DNA of 64,000 nt from JASLDZ01 sp965199975 (GCA_965199975.1 OZ241340.1:1674001-1738000), one strand, 5' to 3'; positions 22,334 through 31,853 are shown, counted from the stretch's first letter. Made by a program: numbers and translations. The notes: a model not told the origin generated them from the sequence alone.

Positions 22334-24757
22334 TCAGCCGGAGGGCGCGGGATCGGCGTCGCGGCGCCGCTGTGGGAGGAGGACGAGGTTGTCGGGCGCG
22401 GCGCCGCGGCTGAAGCCCTTGGAGATCCAGCGGGAGGCGGGTTCGGGCTCGTCGTCGGCGGCCTGGCCCTCGGCGGCGCCGGCGCCCAGCCCGTCGGCGT
22501 GCAGGGCGTCCGCGTCGGAGGAGGCGAGGTCCTCGCGGCCCAGGTAGCTGACCCCCAGCTCGCGGAACAGATAGTCCAGGATCGAGGTCGCCGAGCGCAC
22601 CCGGTCGTTGCCGGTCACTGGCCCCGCCGGCTCGAAGCGGGTGTAGGTGAAGGCGTCGACGAACTCCTCCAGCGGCACGCCGTATTGCAGGCCGAGGCTG
22701 ACCGCGATGGCGAAGTTGTTCATCAGCGAGCGGAAGGCGGCGCCTTCCTTGTGCATGTCGATGAACACCTCGCCGAGTTCGCCGTCGTCGTATTCGCCGG
22801 TGTGCAGGTAGACCTTGTGGCCGCCGACGGCGGCCTTCTGGATGTAGCCCTTGCGCCGGTCGGGCAGCTTGCGCCGGTCGCGCGGGCGCTCGACCACGCG
22901 CTCGACCGTGCGTGGCGCGGGCGGGTCCGGATCGGGCGCCGCGGCGGCGCGGGGCGGGGCCTCGACCTCGGCGGGCAGTTCGAGGGTGCGCGTGTCGCGC
23001 GCGCGCGCGATCCACACGAGCGGCAGGTCGGCGGCGGCGGCGTGGGCGAGGCTCGCCGCCAGCGCATCCGGCGATGCGGCGGCGGGCGCGCGCCAGCGGT
23101 GCAGCACCACCGCGCCCGTCGCCGCCAGGGCGGCGGCCATGTGCAGCCGCGGCTCCAGCGCCAGCTCGCCCTCGCCGGCGACCAAGGCGCAGGCGCCGGG
23201 CGCGAGCGCGTCGCCCAGGGCGGCGAACAGGCGCGCCTGCGCGGCGTCGACCTCGTCCTCGTCCACGCCCGCGTGGACGAGGACGTCGAAGCCCGGGTCG
23301 AGCAGGGCCTCCGGTGCGGCGCCCAGCGCATCGCGCACGAAGCCTTCGCCCACCACGTGCGCTGCGAAGGCGGCGCGCAGGCTGGGCGCCCCCGAGGCCA
23401 GCGCCGCCTCGGCGCGGGCGATCTCGTGGGCGGTGAAGCCGTGCTCGCCCAGCGCCGTGGGCGAGAGCGGCCCCGACGACGGCAGGCGGCGCGGCGCCAG
23501 CAGCGCATCGCGCGCGTCGGCGGGCGCCACGCCCAGCTTCACCAGCCCCGCCATCGCCGCCTCGGCCGCCACCGGGACCACGGCGCCGTCCTCGCATTGC
23601 GCGAGGTCGGTGGCGCCGCGCCAGGGCCGCGCGCCCACCGCCAGGCCGCCGGCGCTCACGGCGAGCTCCGGATCGTCGCCCAGCACCAGCGGGGGCGACC
23701 AGCCCAGGGGCGCGGCGGCCTCGGCGGCCAGCGCGACGATGCGGGCGGTGAGCTCGGCGGCGCGGGCGCGGCCGGCGCTCGAGTCGTACGCCAGCCCTTC
23801 GGCCGCCAGCCGGGCATGCAGGCCGACCAGCGTCAGCGCCGCATCGTCGAACGCCGCCGCCGTCGCCGCCAGGCGCACGAGGCCCGCGAATCGGGCGGAG
23901 GCCTCGGTGTCGTCGGACCGCAGCTCGGGTCGCGCCACGTCGAGCGCCAGTCGCGGCGCGCGGGCGGCGCGGGCGGCGGCGGCGGCGGCCTGCGGCGAGG
24001 CGGCGATCAGCACCCGGCCGGTGCGCCAGGCGGCGTCGGCCGCGAGCCGCGCCACCGCCGCGTCGCCGCCGTGGACGATGACCGGGGCCGGAGGGGGCGC
24101 AGGGACGGGATCGGCGCGCAGGGCGGGCGCGTCCGCAGCGCCCTGCGCCACGGCGTCGAGCAGCAGGGCGTCGTCGGCGCCGGCGGCGCGGGCCTCGCGC
24201 AGGGCGCGGCCGAGGGCGGGGTTGGCGCGGGGATCGGCGCAGGCCGCGCGATCGCCGTGGCAGCGCGCCACGGCCTCGACCACGGCGCGCAGCCGCACGA
24301 CGAGGCGCGGGGCGGCGGCGGCGGCGATGCGGGCGGCGTCGCACCGCGCCACATGCTCGGCCAGCTGGGCGCGGCCGCGCGCGCCGCCGAGGTCGAGCAC
24401 CTGCAGGCGCGCCCTTGCGCCGCCGCCGGCGGGCGTCAGCCATCCGCACAGCGCCGCCGCCTGCAGGGCGGCGGCGAATCGATCCGCCTCGTCGGCGGCC
24501 ATCGCGCCGCGCCGCAGGCCCGTGTCGGCCAGGCGACGCGCCCAGGCGTGCGGCGCGCCCCACAAGGGCTTGCCGGCGTCACGCGCGCTCCAGCCGTCGA
24601 CCCAGCTCTCCACCCGCGCGTCGGCCCAGGCGCGCGGGGCGAGCACGGTCTCGACGCTTCCGGCGCGCTCCAGCTCGCGCGGCTCCACGTCCGGGTCGGC
24701 GCCGAGGAGGGCGCAGATGAGAGCGGAGACGTCAGCGTCGGCGACGACGGCGGCCAC
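22334..24757 (-). CDS. TSCPD-domain protein related to B12-dependent ribonucleotide reductase
   Basis: 807 aa. Residues about 628-745 (RRKLPDRRKGYIQKAAVGGH, GEVFIDMHKEGAAFRSLMNN, TGNDRVRSATSILDYLFREL) match the C-terminal TSCPD part of class II ribonucleotide reductase NrdJ. The first 620 residues are an Ala-rich alpha/beta region with no visible NrdJ active-site or cobalamin motifs, though parts resemble decayed NrdJ helices (APRAWADARVESWVDG). It therefore cannot be a working reductase. The family is annotated only as TSCPD-containing in related bacteria. It ends in ISKGFSRGAAPDNLVLLPQ. Role unknown. Confidence 0.75.
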   Translation of the reverse strand: MAAVVADADVSALICALLGADPDVEPRELERAGSVETVLAPRAWADARVESWVDGWSARDAGKPLWGAPHAWARRLADTGLRRGAMAADEADRFAAALQAAALCGWLTPAGGGARARLQVLDLGGARGRAQLAEHVARCDAARIAAAAAPRLVVRLRAVVEAVARCHGDRAACADPRANPALGRALREARAAGADDALLLDAVAQGAADAPALRADPVPAPPPAPVIVHGGDAAVARLAADAAWRTGRVLIAASPQAAAAAARAARAPRLALDVARPELRSDDTEASARFAGLVRLAATAAAFDDAALTLVGLHARLAAEGLAYDSSAGRARAAELTARIVALAAEAAAPLGWSPPLVLGDDPELAVSAGGLAVGARPWRGATDLAQCEDGAVVPVAAEAAMAGLVKLGVAPADARDALLAPRRLPSSGPLSPTALGEHGFTAHEIARAEAALASGAPSLRAAFAAHVVGEGFVRDALGAAPEALLDPGFDVLVHAGVDEDEVDAAQARLFAALGDALAPGACALVAGEGELALEPRLHMAAALAATGAVVLHRWRAPAAASPDALAASLAHAAAADLPLVWIARARDTRTLELPAEVEAPPRAAAAPDPDPPAPRTVERVVERPRDRRKLPDRRKGYIQKAAVGGHKVYLHTGEYDDGELGEVFIDMHKEGAAFRSLMNNFAIAVSLGLQYGVPLEEFVDAFTYTRFEPAGPVTGNDRVRSATSILDYLFRELGVSYLGREDLASSDADALHADGLGAGAAEGQAADDEPEPASRWISKGFSRGAAPDNLVLLPQRRRDADPAPSG

Positions 24758-24931
24758 GGCGGCGAATCTCCGGGAGAGGCGAACCGGCCGACGCTAGGCC
24801 CAAGCCGCTGCGCGCCGCAACCGATCGCGGTCAGGCCGCCTGTGGACGCAAGATGTGGACGCGCGGCGCCGGTGGACGCGCCCGGGGGCGGGGACTATGG
24901 TCGCAGCGCCTCCCATCCGCCGGACATCGTC
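24758..24931. other. divergent gap with three GTGGACGC repeats
   Basis: No gene is visible. GTGGACGC occurs at 24842, 24855 and 24872 (starts 13 and 17 bp apart), 60-90 bp upstream of the complex I subunit gene. They may bind a regulator of that operon. No convincing promoter hexamers were found. Confidence 0.5.
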
Positions 24932-25348
24932 GTGCTCGAAAAGATCTTCACCTGGTGGAGCGGGGCCACCGTGGGCACGCTGTTCACCCTGTCCAAGAGC
25001 GCCGACAAGGTGGGCGGCGACGAGTTCGGCAACACCTACTGGCAGGCCCGCACCGACAGGGGCAGCTACGACGCCGGTCGGCGTCGCCGCTACGTGACCT
25101 ACAACGGCTACGCCGACCCCACGACCATCCCGCCCGACTGGCACGCCTGGATGCACTACCTGGTCGAGGAGCCGCCGACGGTGGCTCCCCTGAAGCGCCG
25201 CGCGTGGGAGAAGCCGCACCTGCCCAACATGACCGGCACCATTTACGCATGGACGCCCAAGGGCTCGATCGCCCGCGGCGGCGAGCGCGCGCCGGCGATC
25301 GGCGACTACCAGGCCTGGTCGCCGGGCGGCGACGAGACGGAGGGCTGA
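24932..25348 (+). CDS. NADH:ubiquinone oxidoreductase accessory subunit NDUFA12 family
   Basis: 138 aa from GTG 24932 (VLEKIFTWWSGATVGTLF). The family signature is clear: GGDEFGNTYWQAR, RRRYVTYNGYADPTTIPPDW and HAWMHYLVEEPP. This small subunit sits on the peripheral arm of complex I in Alphaproteobacteria and mitochondria and is encoded away from the nuo operon. mlaD follows 5 nt later and DUF2155 after that, a conserved trio in this group. Confidence 0.93.
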   Translation: MLEKIFTWWSGATVGTLFTLSKSADKVGGDEFGNTYWQARTDRGSYDAGRRRRYVTYNGYADPTTIPPDWHAWMHYLVEEPPTVAPLKRRAWEKPHLPNMTGTIYAWTPKGSIARGGERAPAIGDYQAWSPGGDETEG

Positions 25349-25353
25349 ACGCC

Positions 25354-25890
25354 ATGGAAGGTCGTCAGCAATACGCCGAGACGGGCGTCGGCGCCGCGGT
25401 GATCCTCGCCGCCGTCGCCTTCCTGGTCTACGCGCTGAGCCATGCTGCGCCCGGCGCGGGTGCGGGCACGTATTCCCTGATCGCCAGGTTCGGACAGGCG
25501 GGCTCGCTGGCCGCCGGGTCGGACGTGAAGGTGGCGGGCGTGAAGGTCGGCTCGGTGACCGGCATCACGCTGGATCCCAAGACCTTCCTGGCCAGGGCCA
25601 CCATCAGCGTGCGCGACGACGTGAAGCTGCCGGTGGACAGCTCGATCAAGGTCACCTCCGACAGCCTCCTGGGAGGCCAGCACGTCGCCATCGATCCCGG
25701 CGGCTCGGCGCAGGACATGAAGCCGGGCCAGGAGTTCGCCAACACCCAGGGCGCGGTCGACCTGTTCGGCCTGATCGGCCAGGTGCTCCGCCCGCCGGCC
25801 GCCGCCGCCCCGGCGGCTCCTGCGGCCGGGGGTGCGCCAGCTGCAGCGGGCGCGAGCGGCGTTCCCGCCTATCCGGCTGACGGGGGCTGA
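25354..25890 (+). CDS. mlaD: MCE-domain lipid-transport protein MlaD
   Basis: 178 aa. One N-terminal membrane helix (about 10-30), then an MCE domain (about 40-120: FGQAGSLAAGSDVKVAGVKV, DSLLGGQHVAIDPGG). A Pro/Ala-rich tail ends the protein. MlaD forms a hexameric ring on an inner-membrane ABC transporter that moves phospholipids between membranes. The mlaE/mlaF partners are not in the window; isolated mlaD next to NDUFA12 is usual in this group. Confidence 0.92.
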   Translation: MEGRQQYAETGVGAAVILAAVAFLVYALSHAAPGAGAGTYSLIARFGQAGSLAAGSDVKVAGVKVGSVTGITLDPKTFLARATISVRDDVKLPVDSSIKVTSDSLLGGQHVAIDPGGSAQDMKPGQEFANTQGAVDLFGLIGQVLRPPAAAAPAAPAAGGAPAAAGASGVPAYPADGG

Positions 25891-25891
25891 G

Positions 25892-26557
25892 GTGCGGCGC
25901 CGCGCATCCGCGCTGATCGCGGTCGCAGCGCTCGCCGCCGGCGGCGCGGGCTTGGTGATGGCGCAGGATCAGCCACAGGCGCCGCCGGCTGTTGCGAGCG
26001 GCGGCTCCGCAGATGCGCCGGCCTCTACGGTGCAGACCGGGGGCTCCGAGTCCGCCAACACGACAGGCGACGCGGCCTCTCTCGCCTCCGCGCCCCCGGA
26101 CGAGGCCGCGCCCCCGCCACCGGTCGCGCTGCACGAGGCGCAGGCGCCGCCCGAGCCTCCCGCCGAACCCACGTCGCCGCCACCGCCTCCGCAACCCTTG
26201 CCGCGGCCTCGCTTCACCACCGCGGTGCTGCAGGCCACCGACAAGGTCACCGCCGAGACGCTCAGGTTCGAGGCGCGGGTGGGTGAGGCGGTGCGCTACA
26301 AGGGCTTGGTGATCACGCCCCGCGCCTGCGAGGCCACGGCCGACGACGAGTCACAGGTCGATGCGTTCGGATATCTGGATGTCACTTCCCAGCCATCGCC
26401 TATCCCCGGCCGGCCGACGCCCGCGCCGCACGAGGTGTTCCACGGCTGGATGTCGGCCAACTCCCCCAGCCTCAACCCGCTGCCGAGCCCCGGCTACGAC
26501 GTGTGGGTGATCGCCTGCAGGACGCCGGCGCCGCCCGCGCCCGGGGGCCACGCGTAG
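25892..26557 (+). CDS. DUF2155 exported protein
   Basis: 221 aa from GTG 25892, one base after the mlaD stop; this start gives a signal peptide (RRRASALIAVAALAAGGAGL, cleaved near VMA-QD). A Pro/Ala/Glu-rich linker (about 30-100) leads to the DUF2155 domain (KVTAETLRFEARVGEAVRYK, FHGWMSANSPSLNPLP) with a Cys pair (RACEAT and IACRT) likely to form a disulfide. Periplasmic, function unknown. Its last 64 nt overlap the convergent aat gene. Confidence 0.88.
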   Translation: MRRRASALIAVAALAAGGAGLVMAQDQPQAPPAVASGGSADAPASTVQTGGSESANTTGDAASLASAPPDEAAPPPPVALHEAQAPPEPPAEPTSPPPPPQPLPRPRFTTAVLQATDKVTAETLRFEARVGEAVRYKGLVITPRACEATADDESQVDAFGYLDVTSQPSPIPGRPTPAPHEVFHGWMSANSPSLNPLPSPGYDVWVIACRTPAPPAPGGHA

Positions 26558-27150
26558 AAGTCGGCGCCCTCCACCGCCAGGGCGCGCCGCAGCCGGGTGC
26601 GGTAGGCGGCTTGCGCGATCTCCTCCGCGCCGAAGCGGGCGAGATGCTCGGTTTGGAACTGGGTGTCGAGCAGCGCGAAGCCGCCGGTGCGCAGGCGCGC
26701 GACCAGGTGTGCCAGCGCCACCTTGCTGGCGTCGGTGGCGCGGCTGACCATGCTCTCGCCGAAGAAGGCGCCGGCGATGCGCACACCGTAGAGACCGCCG
26801 ACCAGCGCGCCGTCGCGCCAGCACTCGACACTATGGGCGAAGCCCCGAGCGTGCAGTTCGCCGTAGAGCTCGCGGATGGGCGCGTTGATCCAGGTGTCCG
26901 CCCGGTCGGCGGCGGCCTGCGCGCACAGCGCCACGACCGCGTCGAAGGCGGTGTCCACCCGCACCTCGAACGGTTCGGCCCGGATCGTGCGTGCGAGGCG
27001 CCGCGGCACGTGAAACCTGTCGAGCGGGATCACGCCGCGGTGCTCGGGCTCGACGAGGAACACGCGCGGATCGTCGCGCGCCTCGCCCATGGGGAAGACG
27101 CCCGCACGGTAGCAGGACAGGAGGTCGTCGGCGGAGAAGGCGGCGCTCAC
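26494..27150 (-). CDS. aat: leucyl/phenylalanyl-tRNA-protein transferase
   Basis: 218 aa. Family motifs are clear: DDLLSCYRAGVFPMGEA, PEHRGVIPLDRFHVPRRL, HSVECWRDGALVGGLYGV and FFGESMVSR. It adds Leu or Phe to proteins with N-terminal Lys or Arg, marking them for ClpS/ClpAP degradation. Last gene of aroQ-accB-accC-aat, 22 nt after accC. The 3' ends of aat and DUF2155 overlap by 64 bp. Confidence 0.96.
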   Translation of the reverse strand: MSAAFSADDLLSCYRAGVFPMGEARDDPRVFLVEPEHRGVIPLDRFHVPRRLARTIRAEPFEVRVDTAFDAVVALCAQAAADRADTWINAPIRELYGELHARGFAHSVECWRDGALVGGLYGVRIAGAFFGESMVSRATDASKVALAHLVARLRTGGFALLDTQFQTEHLARFGAEEIAQAAYRTRLRRALAVEGADFYAWPPGAGGAGVLQAITHTS

Positions 27151-27172
27151 CCGCAGCGTCGCGCCAGCGGGA

Positions 27173-28522
<1,350 letters not shown>

Positions 28523-28526
28523 AAGA

Positions 28527-29036
28527 TCAGTCGATCACAGCCAAGGGCTCGCCGAACTCGATGGGCTGGCCGTCGCCCACCAGGATCTGCTTGATTGTCC
28601 CGGCCCGGGGGGCGGGGATGGGGTTCATGGTCTTCATCGCCTCGACGATGAACAGCGTCTGTCCTTCGTTGACCGTGTCGCCAACCTTGGCGAAGGGCGG
28701 CGAGCCGGGCTGGGCCTGCAGGTAGACGGTGCCGACCATCGGCGACTTGACCATCTCGCCCGACGCCGGCGGCGCGGTCTCGCGCAGCGGCGCGCCCTCG
28801 GCGGCGGCCAGCGCCTGCTCACCCAGGGTGGCGTGGACGGGCGGCGGCGCGGCGTAGCTCACCGGCGCGGCCGCGGGCGCCGCCTGCATGATCGCGCGGG
28901 CCACGCGTACGCGCAGGCCCCCGCGCTCGACCTCGATCTCGGTGAGCTCGGTCTCGCGCAGGATGTCGGCCAGTTCGCGCACGAGGCCGGTGTCGATCGG
29001 CTCGGCGGCGTCGGGCTCTGGCGGAGTGTCGGTCAT
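28527..29036 (-). CDS. accB: biotin carboxyl carrier protein of acetyl-CoA carboxylase
   Basis: 169 aa. An N-terminal helical part (about 15-50) and an Ala/Pro linker lead to the biotinyl domain (about 95-169). Biotin is attached to Lys135 in VEAMKTMNPI. ATG 29036 overlaps the aroQ stop by 4 nt. A long upstream extension in frame to 29801 is antisense or out of frame to aroQ and not real. Partner of AccC. Confidence 0.97.
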   Translation of the reverse strand: MTDTPPEPDAAEPIDTGLVRELADILRETELTEIEVERGGLRVRVARAIMQAAPAAAPVSYAAPPPVHATLGEQALAAAEGAPLRETAPPASGEMVKSPMVGTVYLQAQPGSPPFAKVGDTVNEGQTLFIVEAMKTMNPIPAPRAGTIKQILVGDGQPIEFGEPLAVID

Positions 29037-29506
29037 GCGGTCCGTGTCTGTGGGGGGGAGGGCGCCGCCTCCTCGGCCAGGCGGGCGGCGGCGCGCACCG
29101 CCAGGTCGTAGCCGGAGGCGCCGAAGCCCGCGATGGTCCCGCGCGCCACGGGAGATACGTAGGAGCGATGGCGGAAGCCTTCGCGCGCGGCCGGATTGGA
29201 GAGATGCACCTCCACCACGGGCGTCTCGCACGCCTTGATCGCGTCGTGCAGGGCCACCGAGGTGTGCCCGTAGCCGGCGGGGTTGAGCACGATGGCGGAT
29301 GCGGCCTCGCGCGCCTCCTGCACCCAGTCGATCAGCTCGCCCTCGTGGTTGGTCTGACGGAAGGCGATGGCGTAGCCGAGGTCGCGGGCCACGTCGGTGC
29401 AGAGGTCGCGGACGTCGTCCAGCGTGTCGGCGCCGTAGATTTCCGGTTCGCGCGTCCCCAGGAGGTTCAGGTTGGGGCCGTTCAGCACGAAGATCGGGCG
29501 AGGCAT
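29033..29506 (-). CDS. aroQ: type II 3-dehydroquinate dehydratase
   Basis: 157 aa. ATG 29506 gives MPRPIFVLNGPNLNLLG, the conserved start. Catalytic Tyr24 is in REPEIYG; the FRQTNHEGELIDWV, NPAGYGHTSVAL and VEVHLSNPAAREGFRH motifs, including the catalytic His near 101, are present. It forms a dodecamer and makes 3-dehydroshikimate in the shikimate pathway. First gene of the operon with accB, accC and aat, the usual order in Caulobacterales. Confidence 0.97.
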   Translation of the reverse strand: MPRPIFVLNGPNLNLLGTREPEIYGADTLDDVRDLCTDVARDLGYAIAFRQTNHEGELIDWVQEAREAASAIVLNPAGYGHTSVALHDAIKACETPVVEVHLSNPAAREGFRHRSYVSPVARGTIAGFGASGYDLAVRAAARLAEEAAPSPPQTRTA

Positions 29507-29631
29507 GCGGCGCGGGCGGGTCGGCGCGCAGGCGGCGCGGGGGAGGGGCGGGTTGTAGTCCGCCGGTGCGGGGGTCACAAGTTGGCGGTCCCGCGCCCAT
29601 GTAGCATTGCGGGCTGACGGAGTGCGGCGGC

Positions 29632-29832
29632 GTGCAGCTCACCATCAACGGCGAATCGCGGACGGGCGTGAGCGCCCCCGACGTGGCGGCGCTGGTCGCC
29701 GAGCTGGGGCTCGACGTGCGCAAGGTGGCGGTCGAGCGCAACCTCGAGATCGTGCCCCGCTCCCTCTTCGCGGCGACGGCGCTCGCCGACGGCGACCGCA
29801 TCGAACTCGTACAGTTTGTGGGCGGCGGCTGA
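29632..29832 (+). CDS. thiS: ThiS sulfur-carrier protein
   Basis: 66 aa from GTG 29632. A ubiquitin-like beta-grasp protein (MQLTINGESRTG at the start, DGDRIELVQFVGGG at the end). The C-terminal Gly-Gly accepts sulfur as a thiocarboxylate for thiazole formation in thiamine synthesis. thiG normally follows thiS directly. Here a REP pair and a convergent Nudix gene follow instead, so the partner must be elsewhere. The extra third Gly at the end is unusual for a mature ThiS. Confidence 0.85.
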   Translation: MQLTINGESRTGVSAPDVAALVAELGLDVRKVAVERNLEIVPRSLFAATALADGDRIELVQFVGGG

Positions 29833-29842
29833 GCTCTCTTCC

Positions 29843-29944
29843 ATTCCGGGCCTCCCGGTGAAAGCCGGGGCCAGGAATTTAGGGACGCCTGCGACGCCGG
29901 ATCGCCAGACTGTGTGGCCTAGCCTGGATACCGGCTTCCGCCGG
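29843..29944. repeat. REP pair, CCGG type
   Basis: The first palindrome runs 29843-29878 (ATTCC...GGAAT outside, CCCGG-TGAAAG-CCGGG inside). The second is CCGGC-TTCC-GCCGG at 29931-29944. Similar CCGG-type REPs are frequent in Alphaproteobacteria. It fills the gap between convergent thiS and the Nudix gene and probably acts as a two-way transcription end. Confidence 0.75.
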
Positions 29945-29955
29945 GACACTCGGGA

Positions 29956-30540
29956 CTAGGAGACGGAGAACAGCTCCGGCCGACGCAGCCGCAGCGTCTG
30001 CACCAGCGCCAGGGTCTTCAAGTCGACGATCTCGCCGGCGTCAGCCATCGTCGCCAGGTCCGCCAGCGGCAGCTCCACCACCTCGATCTCCTCGTGCTCG
30101 GAGGCGAGACCGCCGCCTTCGCCCTGGCGCGCGTCCTCGTCGTACGGGGCGAGGTAGAGCGACATGCGCTCGGTCGAGACGCCGGCCGAGCTCCACAGCC
30201 GGCCGACGAACTCCAGCGTGTCGAGTTCGAGCCCGGTCTCCTCGTCGGCCTCGCGCCGGGCGGCGGCCTCGGCCCCCTCGCCCTCGTCGACCAGACCCGC
30301 CAGCGCCTCCAGGAAGGGCGCGGGCGCGCCCGCTATCAGCGGCGGCGCACGCTCCTGGCGGGTGAGGGCGGCGACCCGGCGAGCGGGATCGTAGGGCAGC
30401 ACCGCCACGGCGTCGCCGTGGTCGTCGATCATGCGCTCCAGCTCATGGCCCGTCGCGGTGCGCACCACAGCCAGCAGATAGCGCCGTCGCCCCGACTGGT
30501 GGAGCACGCGCGAGGTCAGCACGGTGGCGGGCTTGGCCAT
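29956..30540 (-). CDS. Nudix hydrolase (NudK/ADP-ribose pyrophosphatase type)
   Basis: 194 aa. The Nudix box is GLVDEGEGAEAAARREADEE, with the final TGLE (about residues 86-108). It is preceded by VAVLPYDPARRVAALTRQ and followed by GRLWSSAGVSTERMSLYLA, as in NudF/NudK enzymes. These hydrolyse nucleoside diphosphate sugars; the exact substrate is not clear. The start is 10 nt downstream of the folE stop, so both may share a transcript. Confidence 0.88.
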   Translation of the reverse strand: MAKPATVLTSRVLHQSGRRRYLLAVVRTATGHELERMIDDHGDAVAVLPYDPARRVAALTRQERAPPLIAGAPAPFLEALAGLVDEGEGAEAAARREADEETGLELDTLEFVGRLWSSAGVSTERMSLYLAPYDEDARQGEGGGLASEHEEIEVVELPLADLATMADAGEIVDLKTLALVQTLRLRRPELFSVS

Positions 30541-30550
30541 GGCCTGCGCC

Positions 30551-31195
30551 TCAGCCCCGCGCCAGACGCATGAACTCCTCGCGGGTGCGCGGGTCGTCGC
30601 GCACCACGCCGGAGAGCCAGCTGGTCACGAGCTTCGCGCCGCGGGTGTTGACGCCGCGCAGAGTCATGCAGCTGTGCTCGGCCTCGATCACCACCCCCAC
30701 GCCCTGTGGATGCAGCACCTCCTGGATGGCGCGGCCGATCTCGGCGGTCATCTTCTCCTGGATCTGCAGGCGCCGCCCGTAGCCGTGCACCACGCGCGCC
30801 AGCTTGGAGATGCCCACCACCCGGTCGTTGGGCAGGTAGGCAACATGCGCAACCCCGATCACCGGCAGCATGTGATGCTCGCAGGCCGACACGAAGGGGA
30901 TGTCGCGCAGGATGACGAGCTGGTCGTAGCCGCCCACCTCCTCGAAGGTGCGCTCCAGATAGTCGCGCGGGTCGGTGTCGTAGCCGGCGTAGAGCTCGCG
31001 ATAGGAGCGGGCCACGCGGGCGGGGGTGTCGACCAGGCCCTCGCGCGTCGGATCGTCGCCGGCCCACTGCAGCAGGGTGCGCACGGCCGCCTCGGCCTCG
31101 GCCTGCGAGGGCCGGCCGTCGTGCGGCGTGCGGGGCGGCAGCTGGCCGGAGACGCTGTCGAGAGCTTCGTCGGGGGGTGGGGTCATGGGCCTCAT
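30551..31195 (-). CDS. folE: GTP cyclohydrolase I
   Basis: 214 aa. Zinc-site residues are visible: the Cys and His of FVSACEHHMLPV and the second Cys in SCMTLRGVNTRGA. HVAYLPNDRVVGISKLAR and RLQIQEKMTAEI complete the fold. It makes 7,8-dihydroneopterin triphosphate for folate or queuosine precursors. ATG 31195 gives a 30-residue extension before the core, common in FolE. Confidence 0.97.
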   Translation of the reverse strand: MRPMTPPPDEALDSVSGQLPPRTPHDGRPSQAEAEAAVRTLLQWAGDDPTREGLVDTPARVARSYRELYAGYDTDPRDYLERTFEEVGGYDQLVILRDIPFVSACEHHMLPVIGVAHVAYLPNDRVVGISKLARVVHGYGRRLQIQEKMTAEIGRAIQEVLHPQGVGVVIEAEHSCMTLRGVNTRGAKLVTSWLSGVVRDDPRTREEFMRLARG

Positions 31196-31274
31196 CTAGG
31201 ATGCGAGAGGGCGGGTTTGGAATGGGAAGCGTGCGCTGGGCGGCGCGTATCTTGCGCCTCAGCGGTGAGGTCAT

Positions 31275-31730
31275 GCCGCCGTGCTCGGTCGCGTCAAGGC
31301 GCGCCTTCGGCTCTTCGGCCTTGACCCGCCCTGCGCGCGGCGGCGTCCTGACGGGGTCGGGACGCAGGGCGTCCTTCTGATAGATTCGACACGTCTGCGA
31401 CGCGTCGAACACTGGGCTGCATGGCTGCCGCAGTTCGTGGTGAGGGCGGCGGCACAGCTCGTACCCGCTCACCGCTGGAAAGCGGGGGCCGGCGGGAGCC
31501 CCGCCGGCGCTGTGCAGGCCGCTGGTTTATGATCCTGAAAGCAGGTGGCCGTGCCGAACTGCGGCAGGCGCCTGCTCAGTGTTCGACGCGGGCGCAGGCC
31601 AAGTCGACCCTATCGAAGCGCGCTCCGTGTACCGACCCCTCCGAGTCAGCCGTCGCGCACAGGGCGGGTCAAGGCCGCAGAGCGCAGGCGAAGCCGGAGC
31701 GCGCCTCGACGCGACCGTGCACGGCGGCAG
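31275..31730. repeat. 456-bp inverted-repeat element with central hairpin
   Basis: The left arm (31275-31437) and right arm (31555-31730) are imperfect reverse complements over about 165 bp. Both contain GCCGCCGTGC, CGGTCGCGTC, a GCCTTGACCCGCCC stretch, CGCGTCGAACACTG and CTGCCGCAGTTCG. The 117-bp centre carries GCCGGCGGG-AGC-CCCGCCGGC (31488-31508) inside CACAGC/GCTGTG. No transposase frame is inside. It looks like a paired REP or MITE-like element. A small relative is at 17345-17396. Confidence 0.8.
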
Positions 31731-31799
31731 CACGCTGGAGGTGAGGGACTTCCAGTCGCCGCCCCACCCGGCAAAATCTTCCCGGCCCGCAGCCTTTCG

Positions 31800-31805
31800 T
31801 TAACC
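31800..31805 (+). promoter_or_regulatory. TTAACC, possible CtrA half-site upstream of fliQ
   Basis: TTAACC lies about 50 nt upstream of the fliQ start. Caulobacter class II flagellar promoters, fliQ among them, use TTAA-N7-TTAA CtrA boxes. Only one half-site is visible here, so this is weak evidence. Confidence 0.25.
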
Positions 31806-31853
31806 ACGCCCAGCCACCCTGGCCGCCTGTGGATCGTGTGAGGGGAGGCCGCC

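Larger units (their letters stand above)
31196..31853. other. 658-bp non-coding region between folE and fliQ
   Basis: No credible gene. Open frames here are short, Arg-rich and follow the repeat structure. Most of the region (31275-31730) is the inverted-repeat element described separately. The last 120 bp hold the probable fliQ promoter area. Confidence 0.75.

Noticed and set aside
21215..25348. A 1377-codon open frame on the plus strand
   Set aside because: It is mostly antisense to the TSCPD gene and two others. The product is low-complexity Gly/Arg/Gln without domains. Only its last part is real, as the NDUFA12-family gene from 24932.
29037..29801. Long N-terminal extension of accB
   Set aside because: It would overlap aroQ in another frame on the same strand; the MTDTPPE start at 29036 with a 4-nt overlap is the natural one.
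31281..31733. Two short frames with a shared LDPPCARR stretch
   Set aside because: The similarity comes from the inverted repeat itself. Neither frame has protein-like composition.
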